Source: Anisus vortex (taxonomy: Eukaryota; Mollusca; Gastropoda; Planorbidae). From it: a stretch of 64,000 bases of DNA. The DNA lies in the NCBI GenBank assembly GCA_949126835.1, contig OX421496.1, forward strand, positions 15,828,844 through 15,892,843, in the 5' to 3' direction. Below are positions 12,555 through 25,149 of the stretch, piece by piece (within the stretch, counting starts at the first letter, position 1; each line of letters opens with the position of its first letter). Under the pieces are notes generated by a model. That model was given only the letters and a program-made list of their open reading frames with translations, searched no databases and had not been told where the DNA came from. A program made the position numbers and the translations under genes.

Positions 12555-14634
12555 TGATGGAGATAAGTTATAAGAGGAATTCTTGCATTATTATACATTT
12601 GAGTTTCAAAGAGTTTGAAAGTAATAATTGTAAAAACAAAACAAACAATGAACATTAAATGTTTTAAAACTTTGTGATTACAAAAAGGATACCATTTTAT
12701 TTTGCATGCACTATGATATATAGAATATAGAGCAGCCATCTCGTTAATTTTTTTTATGAATGCTCAGTCACTCCCGGATCCATTTAAAAGCATTTAAAAT
12801 AGAGATTTAGTAACCTTTATACACATGTATATTTTTTAGACTCAAAAGAATTTTACTTTGAAAAGGCGTTGCCCATGTGGGGAATTTCTGCAAATTATTT
12901 TTTTCTCACACATGTAATTTCCCTGATACTGTTGGAGGTGACTGATGATGATGGAATTTTTTCGCGTGAATGTAGGTGCGCAAATTTGATACCAAGGTCT
13001 ATTAATAGCCTTCCCTTACAGTCTACAGCGCTTGTGGTCTTGAGCTCGCGGGTCAAGGCGAAATCGCTTGTGTCAACGAGGGGCTCAGTTTAAATACACA
13101 GGGCCACCGCTTCGTCACAGCTGACTCCCCTTTACGCCCCTTCATCTACGCCACATCACGCGCCGGACCAAATTTCTAGCTAATTTCTTTTTTTTTTTAA
13201 TACGAAGATGCTACCGTGGCGCTCTGGAAGGGGAGGGGGGTTTGAAATGAGTATGTGTGTGAAGTTGTGAGGAGGTAGGTGGCGTTGATGGGTGGCTGTG
13301 TCGATGGGGGGGGGGGCGGAGCAGGACAGGGAATAGCAAAAGGGGAGGCCACTGCAAGGCCACAGGGGTAGCCAGATACTCCTCAGCTACCTGTGACACT
13401 GTGCTCTCACCTTAGTGTCAACGCAAGAGTCATTAACGCTCACACCACCTTCCCCATTCACATGTCAATACTGGCACTGTCACCCAGGCCCACCCCTCCA
13501 CCCCTCCACCCCTCCACCCCACCACCCACCGTCTCCCTTTTCCTTCCTCCTATAGCATTACTCAGCGCTCTACCCTGCCCCCCCCCTATCCCACCCCTTT
13601 ATACCTCTTCCTGGCGCTGTGTGCGAGGTGACAACGAAACACGTGTGAGATAAAAAAAAGAAGAGGAAGTATAGAAGGTTTTGTGTGTGAGAGAGAGGGT
13701 GAGGGTGGGTGGGGGTGGGGGGAGGAAGGCTATGTCAGTGTTTAATTTGTATGAGCGCAGGTGACATGTTCTGTGAGGGACAAACCAATGAATGTCAAAC
13801 TGTGGGATACGATGGGATATCTTCATTACCATATTATTATGGAAAATGGGGGGGGGGGGGAGTGCCGGGGGGGGGGGGGGGTGCATTTCTCGATACCCCC
13901 CATAGGCTTAATCTATGTTCGTCCAAATGGGACAAGTATGGGGGTGATATTTTGTTTTAATGTATAACTTTAACAATTAACAAACTATCGTCTGAAATAA
14001 ACATTATTTTTTAATGCTTAATTTCCGCCCCCACCCCCCGGGCCACCATCGCGTTCCGGCCTCATTTTTGATGACACCCATGTCACATTTCACAATGTCA
14101 TCTACATTGATACCGTAGTTTGTTTTCCTCGTCTGAAATAATGAAAGATCAAAGTGGAAAGTGTTGTGCCGTCGTGTATACCCCCGTGGTATCTTTTTAC
14201 TTCCTCCTTCCATTACTCTCTCTCCTCCCTGCAAGACCCCTAAGCTTCCTCCTCTCTCTCCGCAGTTTTCCACTTCCTTCCTCCATAAGTGGTTCCCTCT
14301 ACCCCCCCCCTCCCGCAGTCCCTCACTCTCTTTTCTGATCTTTGTGCCCGACGGACATCCACGTGAACCACTTCAATGTGTACGAATCCATCAGTCTGTA
14401 ACGAGAATTGGGGCCGCCATACTTTGCCCGGAAAATACCCTACCCACTCTTTACCCTATCTACCCATGATTAAGACATATCCTCCCCCCTCCTCCCCCCA
14501 CCCTCTATACCAGATAAGCAAAACGAAAACTAACAAACAAAACCCCCCAGTCATTTACACAACCAGCTTTAAAATCACTACTAGTGAGCTTAACGGACCT
14601 ACCCATTGTCTATGACTGGTTGGGCCAGTCTAAT
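12555..14634. other. No firm gene; C/G-homopolymer-rich sequence
   Basis: Poly-G and poly-C runs near 13307, 13578, 13850-13880 and 14030. A minus-strand stretch near 14035-14130 follows a good acceptor-like TTTCATTATTTCAG and is open, but it has no resemblance to the missing WIF1 exon. Proline- and glycine-rich frames here follow from base composition. Confidence 0.45.
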
Positions 14635-14856
14635 CAGGGGTCGGCAACCTATGGCACGCGTAAGTCGCGTGCCAGGCTTGACACGCAGAGCAATTTTCCA
14701 TGGCACCCGGAACAACCCCCTACCCCCCCCCCCCAAATCATGTCACTTCTACAAAACATTGATTGCTAGAACATAATGACTTTTATACTGTTGGCACGAA
14801 GTATGAATTAGAAATCTTACTTTGGCACTCTATTATCAAAAGGTTGCCGACCCCTG
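14635..14856. mobile_element. 222-bp hAT MITE (GGGGTCGGCAACC family)
   Basis: Begins CAGGGGTCGGCAACCTATGG and ends GGTTGCCGACCCCTG. It contains the family's subterminal TTGACACGCAGAGCAATTTT and GAATTAGAAATCTTACTTTG. Target duplication is not clear. Confidence 0.85.
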
Positions 14857-15433
14857 GTTTAGACCACTAGATATTGTAATACATATTGCACTATAAGCAT
14901 GAATAAAACTAGTTTTCCTGTCCAAGACATATATCATGCAGCGTTTATTCTCTCTCAGGACATGTTTTGGTATTTAACTCTAACATTGTGTGTTTATGTT
15001 CACTTCACAGTCAAGACTGTTTAGATTTTTTGTAACTGAATGTTTCGTTATTGAACAGCACACTATGTCTTTGATTTGATGATTGAGTAGAGAAACACTA
15101 GCGGATTTTAATGCCTAGCTTTCATTATTAGAGTATACAAATAATATATTTTAAGCAATCGGTAAATACGTAAAGAAAGAGATAAACAAAATGTGATAAT
15201 TACTATCTACTGATCTAGAAAAAGAATGCCTTGGGCTTGGGAACAATATTCTTGATGCCAAGCGCCCGCCATTGTTATCTGCTTTCACTTATCTATAAAA
15301 TTATACTTCCTGAACACTGACCTGTAAATAAATTTCTGCTTGCATCAAAAAAGTAGCCTACATAACAATTTATTTAAAATGCTCTATCCATTCTTTGTAT
15401 AGGTCAGTGATACAATCAAATGTAAAGTAGATT
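14857..15433. other. No recognised feature
   Basis: AT-rich sequence between the MITE and the 9-bp array. I see no coding or repeat signal beyond base composition. Confidence 0.5.
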
Positions 15434-15818
15434 ATATTGTATATATTGTATATATTGTATATATTGTATATATTGTATATATTGTATATATTGTATATAT
15501 TGTATATATTGTATATATTGTATATATTGTATATATTGTATATATTGTATATATTGTATATATTGTATATATTGTATATATTGTATATATTGTATATATT
15601 GTATATATTGTATATATTGTATATATTGTATATATTGTATATATTGTATATATTGTATATATTGTATATATTGTATATATTGTATATATTGTATATATTG
15701 TATATATTGTATATATTGTATATATTGTATATATTGTATATATTGTATATATTGTATATATTGTATATATTGTATATATTGTATATATTGTATATATTGT
15801 ATATATTGTATATATTAT
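15434..15818. repeat. 9-bp array (tatattgta), about 43 copies
   Basis: Essentially perfect tandem copies of a 9-bp unit. Because 9 is a multiple of 3 it opens the YTI and YIL frames on both strands, which are artefacts. Confidence 0.98.
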
Positions 15819-15824
15819 ATTGTA

Positions 15825-16567
15825 CAATTAAAACGCCTGGCGTGGCTCTGTAAATTGTTATAATAGTCTAAAAGAATTCAACGTACAGCACTGCGCTCGT
15901 TTGATTGTTAGCAGTTTTTTTTTCTCAAGCTGCTCTAAATATCACCGCTTCTAAAAATGTATGTACAATGTATTATCTCATATTTCACAAACGTTCCTGA
16001 GAGAGTACACAAAATATTGATGCATCCCTTATCCGTGAATTTAGTCCGATCTTGAAAAACCAGAAAAATTTACATGTTTGTTTTACCTGTAGTCTGGGGT
16101 AAGTATTTGAAAGAATGAGGGTGGGGGTGAGAGCAGGGTGGGCGGCTGACCTAATCCACCTCTAGAACTATTCTAGAATTTGTTTAATATAACATATACT
16201 ACAGGGCCTACATCAATAGCAACTACTCAAGTTTGTTACCTCAATTCCCTTGGTACTTATATATAAAAAATGCCTCCCCCTCCCCCTCCCCCCGTCTTGA
16301 AGAATTCTCTAATTTGTTTTTCTCTCTTCCACTTTTCCCCCCTACATCCTCTCACAGTAAGTAGAGAAGTAACAACTGGGAAAAGTATCTTACTGCTGAC
16401 AATGACCCTGTGGGCCTTCCCATCAGGCAATGCTCACTTCCTGTTCTCTCGGTTCTGAAGTGAGGAGACATTGGAGACCTACTTTTAACAAGTTTACACC
16501 ATCTGGTGAACATATCGTCTCTAGACCTGTGATCATCGCTCGCTTTTAAAAATGGCTGGTCTCTTAC
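15825..16567. other. No firm feature
   Basis: Mostly AT-rich. A minus-strand stretch near 16395-16460 has acceptor- and donor-like ends (CACTTCAG and GCA|GTAAGA) but hits a stop in the phase required after WIF1 exon 2, so it is not taken as exon 3. Confidence 0.4.
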
Positions 16568-16990
16568 GTGTGTGTATGTTGCCACTGTATGTGGTCTCTG
16601 TATGTGGACTTTTAAATTAGGCGTCTGAGTGTGGTTTCCATCTGCGGTTTATATATGTGGTTTATGTATGTGTCTCTGTATGTGGACTTTTAAATTAGGC
16701 GTCTGAGTGTGGTTTCCAACTGCGGTTTCTATATGTAGTTTCTGTATGTGACTTCTATATGTGGCATCTGTATGTGGTCTCTGTATGTGGACTTTTAAAT
16801 TAGGCGTCTGAGTGTGGTTTCCAACTGCGGTTTCTATATATGGCTTCTGTATGTGACTTCTGTATGTGGATTTTGTATGTGCTTTCTGTATATGGATTTT
16901 ATATGTAGAGTCTGTATGTAAAGTTTATATGTGACAATATGTTTCCTATGATTGTGGTCTTTATATGTGGCCCTTATATGTGTCTTTTGC
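16568..16990. repeat. Degenerate GTATGTGG-type tandem repeat
   Basis: Many variants of (t)ctgtatgtgg. A longer higher-order block (ctgtatgtggacttttaaat then taggcgtctgagtgtggttt) appears three times near 16599, 16675 and 16783. Confidence 0.8.
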
Positions 16991-17270
16991 ACGCGACCAC
17001 TTTTATTTTCTTTATATGTGATAATTGTAAAATTTAAAGAATGTTCAGACGTACATTTAAAATAGCTATATTATGTGCTTTTTAACAGGCAATTAAATGC
17101 TATGCACTCATTGAAACGTTCAAAGCAGCCTATTTCCCAAATAAACCACAACAATAATAAACAAACAATGACAAAACAAAGAAAAATAATCAACACATGT
17201 AACACGAAACTTTCATCCAAATCATCCATAGACCCAATCACAATAAACATGGAATACCGGTACTCTAACA

Positions 17271-18475
17271 AACTAACTTACACTTTACAAAACAAATGCC
17301 ATGAAACTAACTCACACTTTACAAAACAAATGCCATGAAACTAACTCACACTTTACAAAACAAATGCCATGAAACTAACTCACACTTTACAAAACAAATG
17401 CCATGAAACTAACTCACACTTTACAAAACAAATGCCATGAAACTAACTCACACTTTACAAAACAAATGCCATGAAACTAACTCACACTTTACAAAACAAA
17501 TGCCAAGAAACTAACTCACACTTTACAAACCAAATGCCATGAAACTAACTCACACTTTTCAAAACAAATTCCATGAAACTAACTCACACTTTACAAAACA
17601 AATGCCATGAAACTAACTCACACTTTACAAAACAAATGCCATGAAACTAACTCACACTTTACAAAACAAATGCCATGAAACTAACTCATAATTTACAAAA
17701 CAAATGCCATGAAACTAACTCACACTTTACAAAACAAATGCCATGAAACTAACTCACACTTTACAAAACAAATGCCATGAAACTAACTCACACTTTACAA
17801 AACAAATGCCATGAAACAAACTCACACTTTACAAAACAAATGCCATGAAACTAACTCACACTTTACAAAACAAATGCCATGAAACTAACTCACACTTTAC
17901 AAAACAAATGCCATGAAACTAACTCAAACTTTACAAAACAAATGACATGAAACTAACTCACACTTTACAAAACAAATGACATGAAACTAACTCACACTTT
18001 ACAAAACAAATGACATGAAACTAACTCACACTTTACAAAACAAATGACATGAAACTAACTCACACTTTACAAAACAAATGACATGAAACTAACTCACACT
18101 TTACAAAACAAATGCCATGAAACTAACTCACACTTTACAAAACAAATGACATGAAACTAACTCACACTTTACAAAACAAATGCCATGAAACCAACTCACA
18201 CTTTACAAAACAAATGACATGAAACTAACTCACACTTTACAAAACAAATGACATGAAACTAACTCACACTTTACAAAACAAATGCCATGAAACTAACTCA
18301 CACTTTACAAAACAAATGAAGAAAACTAACTCACACTTTACAAAACAAATCACATGAAACGAACTCACACTTTACAAAACAAATGAAGAAAACTAACTCA
18401 CACTTTACAAAACAAATCACATGAAACTAGCTCACATTTTACGAAACATATTATACGAAACTAACTCACACTTTC
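17271..18475 (-). repeat. 34-bp minisatellite whose units repeat the WIF1 exon 2 splice donor
   Basis: About 35 tandem copies of a 34-bp unit (plus strand: actaactcacactttacaaa followed by acaaatgccatgaa). On the minus strand most units contain AAAGTGTGAGTTAGTTTC. The same string forms the exon 2 donor at 18461-18474, so the array runs into the exon boundary. Variants include gccatg versus gacatg blocks, two aatgaagaaaac units near 18320-18395, and scattered single-base changes (ctcataattt, ctcaaacttt). Copies nearest the exon are the most diverged. The short frame open at 17075-17338 is produced by the repeat and is not a gene. Confidence 0.95.
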
Positions 18476-18606
18476 TTGTCCAGCCTGCCACGTTAAGTTG
18501 ACAGTATCCACTTCTGCCGGGATGATGAACTGGTCCGTCAAGATGGCGTTGTTTAAATATGGGGAGACCTTACCATCTTGTATAATTGGTATCAATATCT
18601 CCACAC
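18470..18606 (-). CDS. WIF1: Wnt inhibitory factor 1, second coding exon (middle of WIF domain)
   Basis: This exon reads, after the split Gly codon, VEILIPIIQDGKVSPYL, then NNAILTDQF, then IIPAEVDTVNLTWQAGQES. It aligns with the WIF1 stretch containing ILI...GK..P, the IP(A/V) turn and the diagnostic N(F/L)TWQA(A)GQ motif. The acceptor is a pyrimidine-rich CACTTCCAG just above 18606. Its two leading bases complete the phase-1 glycine left by exon 1 at 41494, giving a continuous frame across the 22.9-kb intron. The preferred donor is AAAGT|GTGAGT (GT at 18469-18468), ending the exon in phase 0; a GT two bases earlier is a weaker alternative. The donor lies at the edge of a 34-bp tandem array whose units repeat it. 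The rest of the domain (the YFY...FPC part) and the EGF repeats would lie at lower coordinates, but I could not find the next exon in this window. The plus-strand frame over this span is a shadow. Confidence 0.85.
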
Positions 18607-18618
18607 CTGGAAGTGGAA

Positions 18619-21600
18619 ATCAATCGAGTCAGCTAAGGCGGCGTGTTATTGCAATGAAGCATACAATAGATGTAACACTGCAAAACAAGCACTACAAAAT
18701 CAGCATGCAAAGAGTCTTGGTTCATGGTTAAGACTTTGGGTATTATCAGGAAACACCATGACATTTACATAATTCGTTATAAAAATTGAAATATAACAAG
18801 AACTCAACACCTGCTCAACAATTAGATCCAAAAAATAACAACTATAACAACGACAACAAAAACTCCATGATTTAAATAATTATAAAAACATTTTGTTTCA
18901 TAGTGAACAAAAAAAACTTCATTTTGCAATCTGAAAATTTTCAAGCTCATATTTTATTATTTATTGTTACCATTTTAATTGCACAACTTTTTTGTTTATA
19001 TATCCCTAAATAAATACTTCCATTATTTCATTGACCAATTTTTATTAGGTATATAATAGACTTTTATTGAACCAGATCTAACTGGATATACAACAACAAT
19101 AACAACAAAAACATGCTTTTACTATATGAATAGTTTAGCTAATCATGTGACACCATTGATCTATAGATACATTGAAAGTCACGTGGCTTTTGTGGTAGTG
19201 GAAAACATTCCTCCATTCTAAAAGAATATTAAACTATATTCCAAATTTAAGACTCAATTTCAACACTAACTAATATATAACACAGGGCTTTATCTACTTT
19301 AAAGTAAAAGAAAAAGAGCTTGTCTGAAAAAAATGAAATTAAGTATTTTGTTTAAAAAAAATATTACTTTATATATATTTATATACATATTTTTTCAATA
19401 ATTTTGCACTGTAGAAAAATGAAAAAAAAATTGCACAAGTTATTCCTCGTACGAAATTAAAGATCATCAAAATTAACTTTAATAACACACACAATCTCTA
19501 TAACGATATAATATATATGTCAGTGCTAGGAATATGGAGGGGGACATAAACTGTTAAAGTTTATACAGGCATTGCCAATACATGCAAAAATATAGTTCAG
19601 TGAATGGGGCCATAAAAGCTAGTATAGGTATAAAGCCACGGCTCCAAATTATAAAGCAGTCACAAAAAATAAGGCAAGCGCGGTTGAAGTAGTGCTGTAG
19701 TAGTAGCTTGCATAAAATTGTGGTGGTAACGTTAACAACACGATTAATTGAACGTAAACGTAACCTATAAAACCTTAACTTTTTAAAATATTATCTTTTA
19801 TCTTAAAGTCAATTTTAATGAAATTCTAAATTTTTTCATTGCAATTTGCAATGGGTTAAAAGTTTCTCATAAAGTTAATATTTACCTGATTCGTTACGAT
19901 GCTAAAATGTTGAAACTGAGTATTGTTTTTTTTATATGATATTTCTCACACATGGCTATCATTTTTCCTTAACTTGTGCAATTATCAATATATCTAATTA
20001 CCGTGAATTTTTTAATATGTTCTTTTTATATATTTATAAATATGTTTGTCCTCTATAGGCTCTTAAGCCGTTTCACTAATAGGGCCAAAAGTTAAAGGTA
20101 TAAATTGGAAACATCCTCCAAAAGAAATTTTATTATATAAACAATATTGCTTCATTCGATAGTTAAAAAAAAACAAACTTAGATCTATTGATAATCACCG
20201 TATGTTAAAGTTCTAAACTGAGCACCGTTTCAAAAATAATCGCCCTTTAAAATGCTTTAAAAAAAAAACAACTAAATACCGAAAGATACGTTCTCACTAT
20301 AGTTTTATTGTAATAATGTTAGTTATTTTTTCTTTCTCTTTTAACAAAACAAATTGTAATCATTCGTTTCTCCGTCATTTTGATGGGCATAACCACTAGT
20401 TACTATATATTTACCCACCATGTGTTTACCCACTCTACGTAAGGTTAACCCACTTTTCAAACCTATTAGGCTACAATACAAAAAAGTTTATCATCACCAA
20501 GACGTAAGCCAGAATCGGGAAGGAGAGGGGGGAGGGGTGTGGAGAATGTTGCTGACTAGTTCCTTACGTCTGCATGTAATAATCCTCACGAAAAAACGCA
20601 ATTAAATGTATGAAATGTGACAGGTCAACGAGCTGTCGACACAATCTTCCTTGTAGGCCACGTTGAATGAAACTTTAACGTCATCAATTTCTCAAAGCTT
20701 TAAAATCTGCCTGCTATAGTGAACACTCTTTGTGTATACTGCATTAAGACTGAAATTAGTTTTATTTAGTATAACCCACTCCCTGACACTGGAAGATAAG
20801 GGAGAAAGTTTGGTGGGCATTTCTTGACCAAAAGAGTTCTTTAAGAGCAGGAGAGCCACTAAGCGTGACCTAAATGTTATAAAATACACTTTTGTTTTTT
20901 GTTTTTTCTTAATTTTCATTCAACAATCCCCCACATCTATAATGTTTGTTTTCAGATACTTAGTAACAGTACTTCAAGGTACAAATTATACTTGGAATGG
21001 GCATACATCAGGTCTGTACCACGATTTTCAACCAAAGTAGTTGGCGACCAATCTTATATTATAATGTCTCCTTAGAAGAGGTATACTGTACTAGAGAGTT
21101 CTAATAGCGTTTTCAAACACGCAATCTGCGGATCGGGAAATTGATTTTCCAAGCCCTAGATATGAAAATAATCTTTATAAAAAAAAAGAATGCTATTTCG
21201 CGGAAATTCACTTATTGCGGTAAAGACACGAACTGATTAATGTAAGTAAACGAGGGACGATTGTATGGAGGAAATAATTATTGTAGTCCTACGGTTTGAT
21301 AACAAATGTTTACAAATAAATGTTGACCGAATCGAAGTTACCGTCATTTCTATAGTCATGTTCATCGTAAGTTTCCACAAATTTCAATTTACCAGTAATG
21401 ACACTTTTAAGAAACGACATATAGTAGGGATATATAACGTACTATAAGATAGAATAAAGATATTAAACAATACAAAATTGAGACGTTCGTTTCTCTGTAA
21501 TTTTGACGGGCATAAATACTAGTATTTTTATATTACTACAAATCAGAATCAGTTTATTTATATAATTGTGGTAAAGACAAATATATTTTTTAATTAGGAA

Positions 21601-21660
21601 GTATAATTCCTTTAACCAAATGGAATATCTTTCTTATTTCTTACAACCTAAATGCAATTG
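18619..21660. other. Intronic sequence with no recognised feature
   Basis: Strongly AT-rich, with homopolymer A/T runs. No frame of interest, SINE head or TIR was recognised. Confidence 0.5.
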
Positions 21661-21664
21661 TGGC

Positions 21665-23938
21665 CGTTCGGCTTGTGTGGTGTGTAGTTCAAACTGTATT
21701 CGGCTTGTGTGGTGTGTAGTTCAAACTGTATTCGGCTTGTGTGGTGTGTAGTTCTAACTGTATTCGGCTTGTGTGGTGTGTAGTTCAAACTGTATTCGGC
21801 TTGTGTGGTGTGTAGTTCTAACTGTATTCGGCTTGTGTGGTGTGTAGTTCAAACTGTATTCGGCTTGTGTGGTGTGTAGTTCTAACTGTATTCGGCTTGT
21901 GTGGTGTGTAGTTCTAACTGTATTCGGCTTGTGTGGTGTGTAGTTCTAACTGTATTCGGCTTGTGTGGTGTGTAGTTCTATGTGTGGTGTGTAGTTCTAT
22001 GTGTGGTGTGTAGTTCTATGTGTGGTGTGTAGTTCTATGTGTGGTGTGTAGTTCTAACTGTATTCGGCTTGTGTGGTGTGTAGTTCTAACTGTATTCGGC
22101 TTGTGTGGTGTGTAGTTCTAACTGTATTCGGCTTGTGTGGTGTGTAGTTCAAACTGTATTCGGCTTGTGTGGTGTGTAGTTCAAACTGTATTCGGCTTGT
22201 GTGTTGTGTAGTTCAAACTGTATTCGGCTTGTGTGGTGTGTAGTTCTAACTGTATTCGGCTTGTGTGGTGTGTAGTTCAAACTGTATTCGGCTTGTATGG
22301 TGTGTAGTTCAAACTGTATTCGGCTTGTGTGGTGTGTAGTTCTAACTGTATTCGGCTTGTGTGGTGTGTAGTTCAAACTGTATTCGGCTTGTGTGGTGTG
22401 TAGTTCTAACTGTATTCGGCTTGTGTGGTGTGTAGTTCTAACTGTATTCGGCTTGTGTGGTGTGTAGTTCTAACTGTATTCGGCTTGTGTGGTGTGTAGT
22501 TCTATGTGTGGTGTGTAGTTCTATGTGTGGTGTGTAGTTCTATGTGTGGTGTGTAGTTCTATGTGTGGTGTGTAGTTCTAACTGTATTCGGCTTGTGTGG
22601 TGTGTAGTTCTAACTGTATTCGGCTTGTGGGGTGTGTAGTTCTATGTGTGGTGTGTAGTTCTATGTGTGGTGTGTAGTTCTATGTGTGGTGTGTAGTTCT
22701 ATGTGTGGTGTGTAGTTCTATGTGTGGTGTGTAGTTCTATGTGTGATGTGTAGTTCTAACTGTATTCGGCTTGTGTGGTGTGTAGTTCTAACTGTATTCG
22801 GCTTGTGTGGTGTGTAGTTCTAACTGTATTCGGCTTGTGTGGTGTGTAGTTCAAACTGTATTCGGCTTGTGTGGTGTGTAGTTCTAACTGTATTCGGCTT
22901 GTGTGGTGTGTAGTTCTAACTGTATTCGGCTTGTGTGGTGTGTAGTTCAAACTGTATTCGGCTTGTGTGGTGTGTAGTTCTAACTGTATTCGGCTTGTGT
23001 GGTGTGTAGTTCTATGTGTGGTGTGTAGTTCTATGTGTGGTGTGTAGTTCTATGTGTGGTGTGTAGTTCTATGTGTGGTGTGTAGTTCTATGTGTGGTGT
23101 GTAGTTCTAACTGTATTCGGCTTGTCTGGTGTGTAGTTCTAACTGTATTCGGCTTGTGTGGTGTGTAGTTCTAACTGTATTCGGCTTGTGTGGTGTGTAG
23201 TTCAAACTGTATTCGGCTTGTGTGGTGTGTAGTTCTAACTGTATTCGGCTTGTGTGGTGTGTAGTTCTAACTGTATTCGGCTTGTGTGGTGTGTAGTTCA
23301 AACTGTATTCGGCTTGTGTGGTGTGTAGTTCTATGTGTGGTGTGTAGTTCTAACTGTATTCGGCTTGTGTGGTGTGTAGTTCTAACTGTATTCGGCTTGT
23401 GTGGTGTGTAGTTCTAACTGTATTCGGCTTGTGTGGTGTGTAGTTCAAACTGTATTCGGCTTGTGTGGTGTGTAGTTCTATGCGTGGTGTGTAGTTCTAT
23501 GTGTGGTGTGTAGTTCTATGTGTGGTGTGTAGTTCTAACTGTATTCGGCTTGTGTGGTGTGTAGTTCTAACTGTATTCGGCTTGTGTGGTGTGTAGTTCT
23601 AACTGTATTCGGCTTGTGCGGTGTGTAGTTCAAACTGTATTCGGCTTGTGTGGTGTGTAGTTCTAACTGTATTCGGCTTGTGTGGTGTGTAGTTCTAACT
23701 GTATTCGGCTTGTGTGGTGTGTAGTTCAAACTGTATTCGGCTTGTGTGGTGTGTAGTTCTATGTGTGGTGTGTAGTTCTATGTGTGGTGTGTAGTTCTAT
23801 GTGTGGTGTGTAGTTCTATGTGTGGTGTGTAGTTCTATGTGTGGTGTGTAGTTCTATGTGTGGTGTGTAGTTCTATGTGTGGTGTGTAGTTCTATGTGTG
23901 GTGTGTAGTTCTATGTGTGGTGTGTAGTTCAAACTGTA
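21665..23938. repeat. 2.3-kb minisatellite of 32-bp and 19-bp units
   Basis: The long unit is 32 bp (cggcttgtgtggtgtgtagt plus tctaactgtatt). The short 19-bp unit (ctatgtgtggtgtgtagtt) equals the long unit minus 13 bp (actgtattcggct). Runs of 1-9 short units are interleaved with runs of long units. Long units alternate ttcaaac and ttctaac. Minus-strand NYTPHKPNTV frames are repeat artefacts. Confidence 0.97.
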
Positions 23939-25149
23939 TTACACTAATCTAAAAGATTAATGTTTTTCTTTTAACACTTGCTGTTTATTATCTCGAAAAC
24001 ACAACTTAATGTTTTTAGGTTAGTGCTATACACCCAGTCTATACGTTTATACAAGCTTGTATATCATTGTACATCAGTCCTCATTACATATGATTAATGT
24101 ATAATTTAAATAATGGGCTTTTTAGCATACACACTGAAACATTAATTGGTTAGTGGTGTAATTTATAGAATGAAAACGAAATCATTAATTATTTAAGTTG
24201 GTGTTGGTCCAATAAAAAAATACAACACACCAAGGTCTGGGAAATATTAACATTCTAGTTGTGCGAGTTAGTGAGTAGACAGGCTACACACCTATAATAC
24301 GGAAGGGGAGCTAACCTTCCATTTCTTCCCTGACTACTTCCCTTGAAAACAGGTGCTCTAGAGATTAAACAGAAGGCCATAATGAGAACACTGACCATAC
24401 ATAATATGACCAACATTCAAAGCTTCATAATATACAAAAACAAATTTAATGTAATGATGGGATGGGTGTAAACATGATTTTAACTATTATAAACTGGTGA
24501 GTGTGTATTCCAAAAAAATTAGTACCAAAATGCACTTAGCATAAACATTTGGGAGTTATTGGCACTGTGATTATGATGGGGTGATAATGCTAGTGCTAAT
24601 GTCGACTTTTCTTTCACTCAATGAAAAACACACCAAGAAATAGTTGTTATTCCAAACGACTTAAAGCAATGGAAGAGCTGTTGTTGTTTATTGTTAGTAA
24701 TCGGCCGGTAGGTGGCGCATGGGTGAAGTATGATGTAAACAGAGTAGTGATAGAAATATAAATGGTGTCTAAAAAACAAACAACTATAGTTGATTGAAAT
24801 GACGAAACAATCTGTTACTTGATCAAATAAATAATCTTAGCAATAGTATTATAACAAAATGTCATTATTTACTTTAAATTCAAATAGTCTAGCTTAGAAA
24901 ATGCTACAAATTTATTTTCTAATCCTCATTTTTTGTGTACGAGTTCTGATCGAAGAGGCTTGAATTTCATAACAAAACCACGTTTTTTTTCTCCATGTGT
25001 GTTTTAAAAATCGTTAAGGCTTGACGCATTTAAAAACCTTGTGATAACTTTAAATTGACACACTACTAATAGTATCAAAGATATAAATATAATTAATATA
25101 ACTAAAACAAATATAAGAACAGTTATATAGATCCTTACAAGTATATACT
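23939..25149. other. AT-rich intron sequence with one CTCF-like motif
   Basis: No gene or TE recognised apart from the motif listed at 24705. Confidence 0.5.
24705..24718 (+). promoter_or_regulatory. CTCF-like core motif
   Basis: CCGGTAGGTGGCGC matches the bilaterian CTCF core CCASYAGRKGGCRS at 13 of 14 positions, in otherwise AT-rich intron 1. Binding is inference from the motif only. Confidence 0.35.

Larger units (their letters stand above)
1..18469 (-). other. WIF1: WIF1 intron 2, left part (open at window edge)
   Basis: This sequence lies downstream of the exon 2 donor on the minus strand. No exon carrying the expected YFY/FPC part of the WIF domain or EGF-type cysteine spacing was recognised down to base 1, so the intron probably runs past the edge. 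An exon missed by eye is possible. Confidence 0.5.

Noticed and set aside
14004..14273. Candidate WIF1 exon 3 on the minus strand after TTTCATTATTTCAG
   Set aside because: The peptide (TRKTNYGINVDDIVKC) lacks the YFY, NVP and FPC features expected at this point of the WIF domain and runs into poly-G-derived sequence.
15437..15853. YIL/YTI repeat protein
   Set aside because: 9-bp microsatellite frame.
16352..16585. Candidate WIF1 exon 3 with acceptor- and donor-like ends
   Set aside because: In the phase required by exon 2 it meets a stop after six codons, and other frames show no WIF pattern.
18498..18731. Plus-strand 77-residue frame
   Set aside because: It is the antisense shadow of WIF1 exon 2.
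21665..23938. CRISPR-like array of regular repeats
   Set aside because: Units are contiguous with no unique spacers, and the context is a eukaryotic intron; it is a minisatellite.
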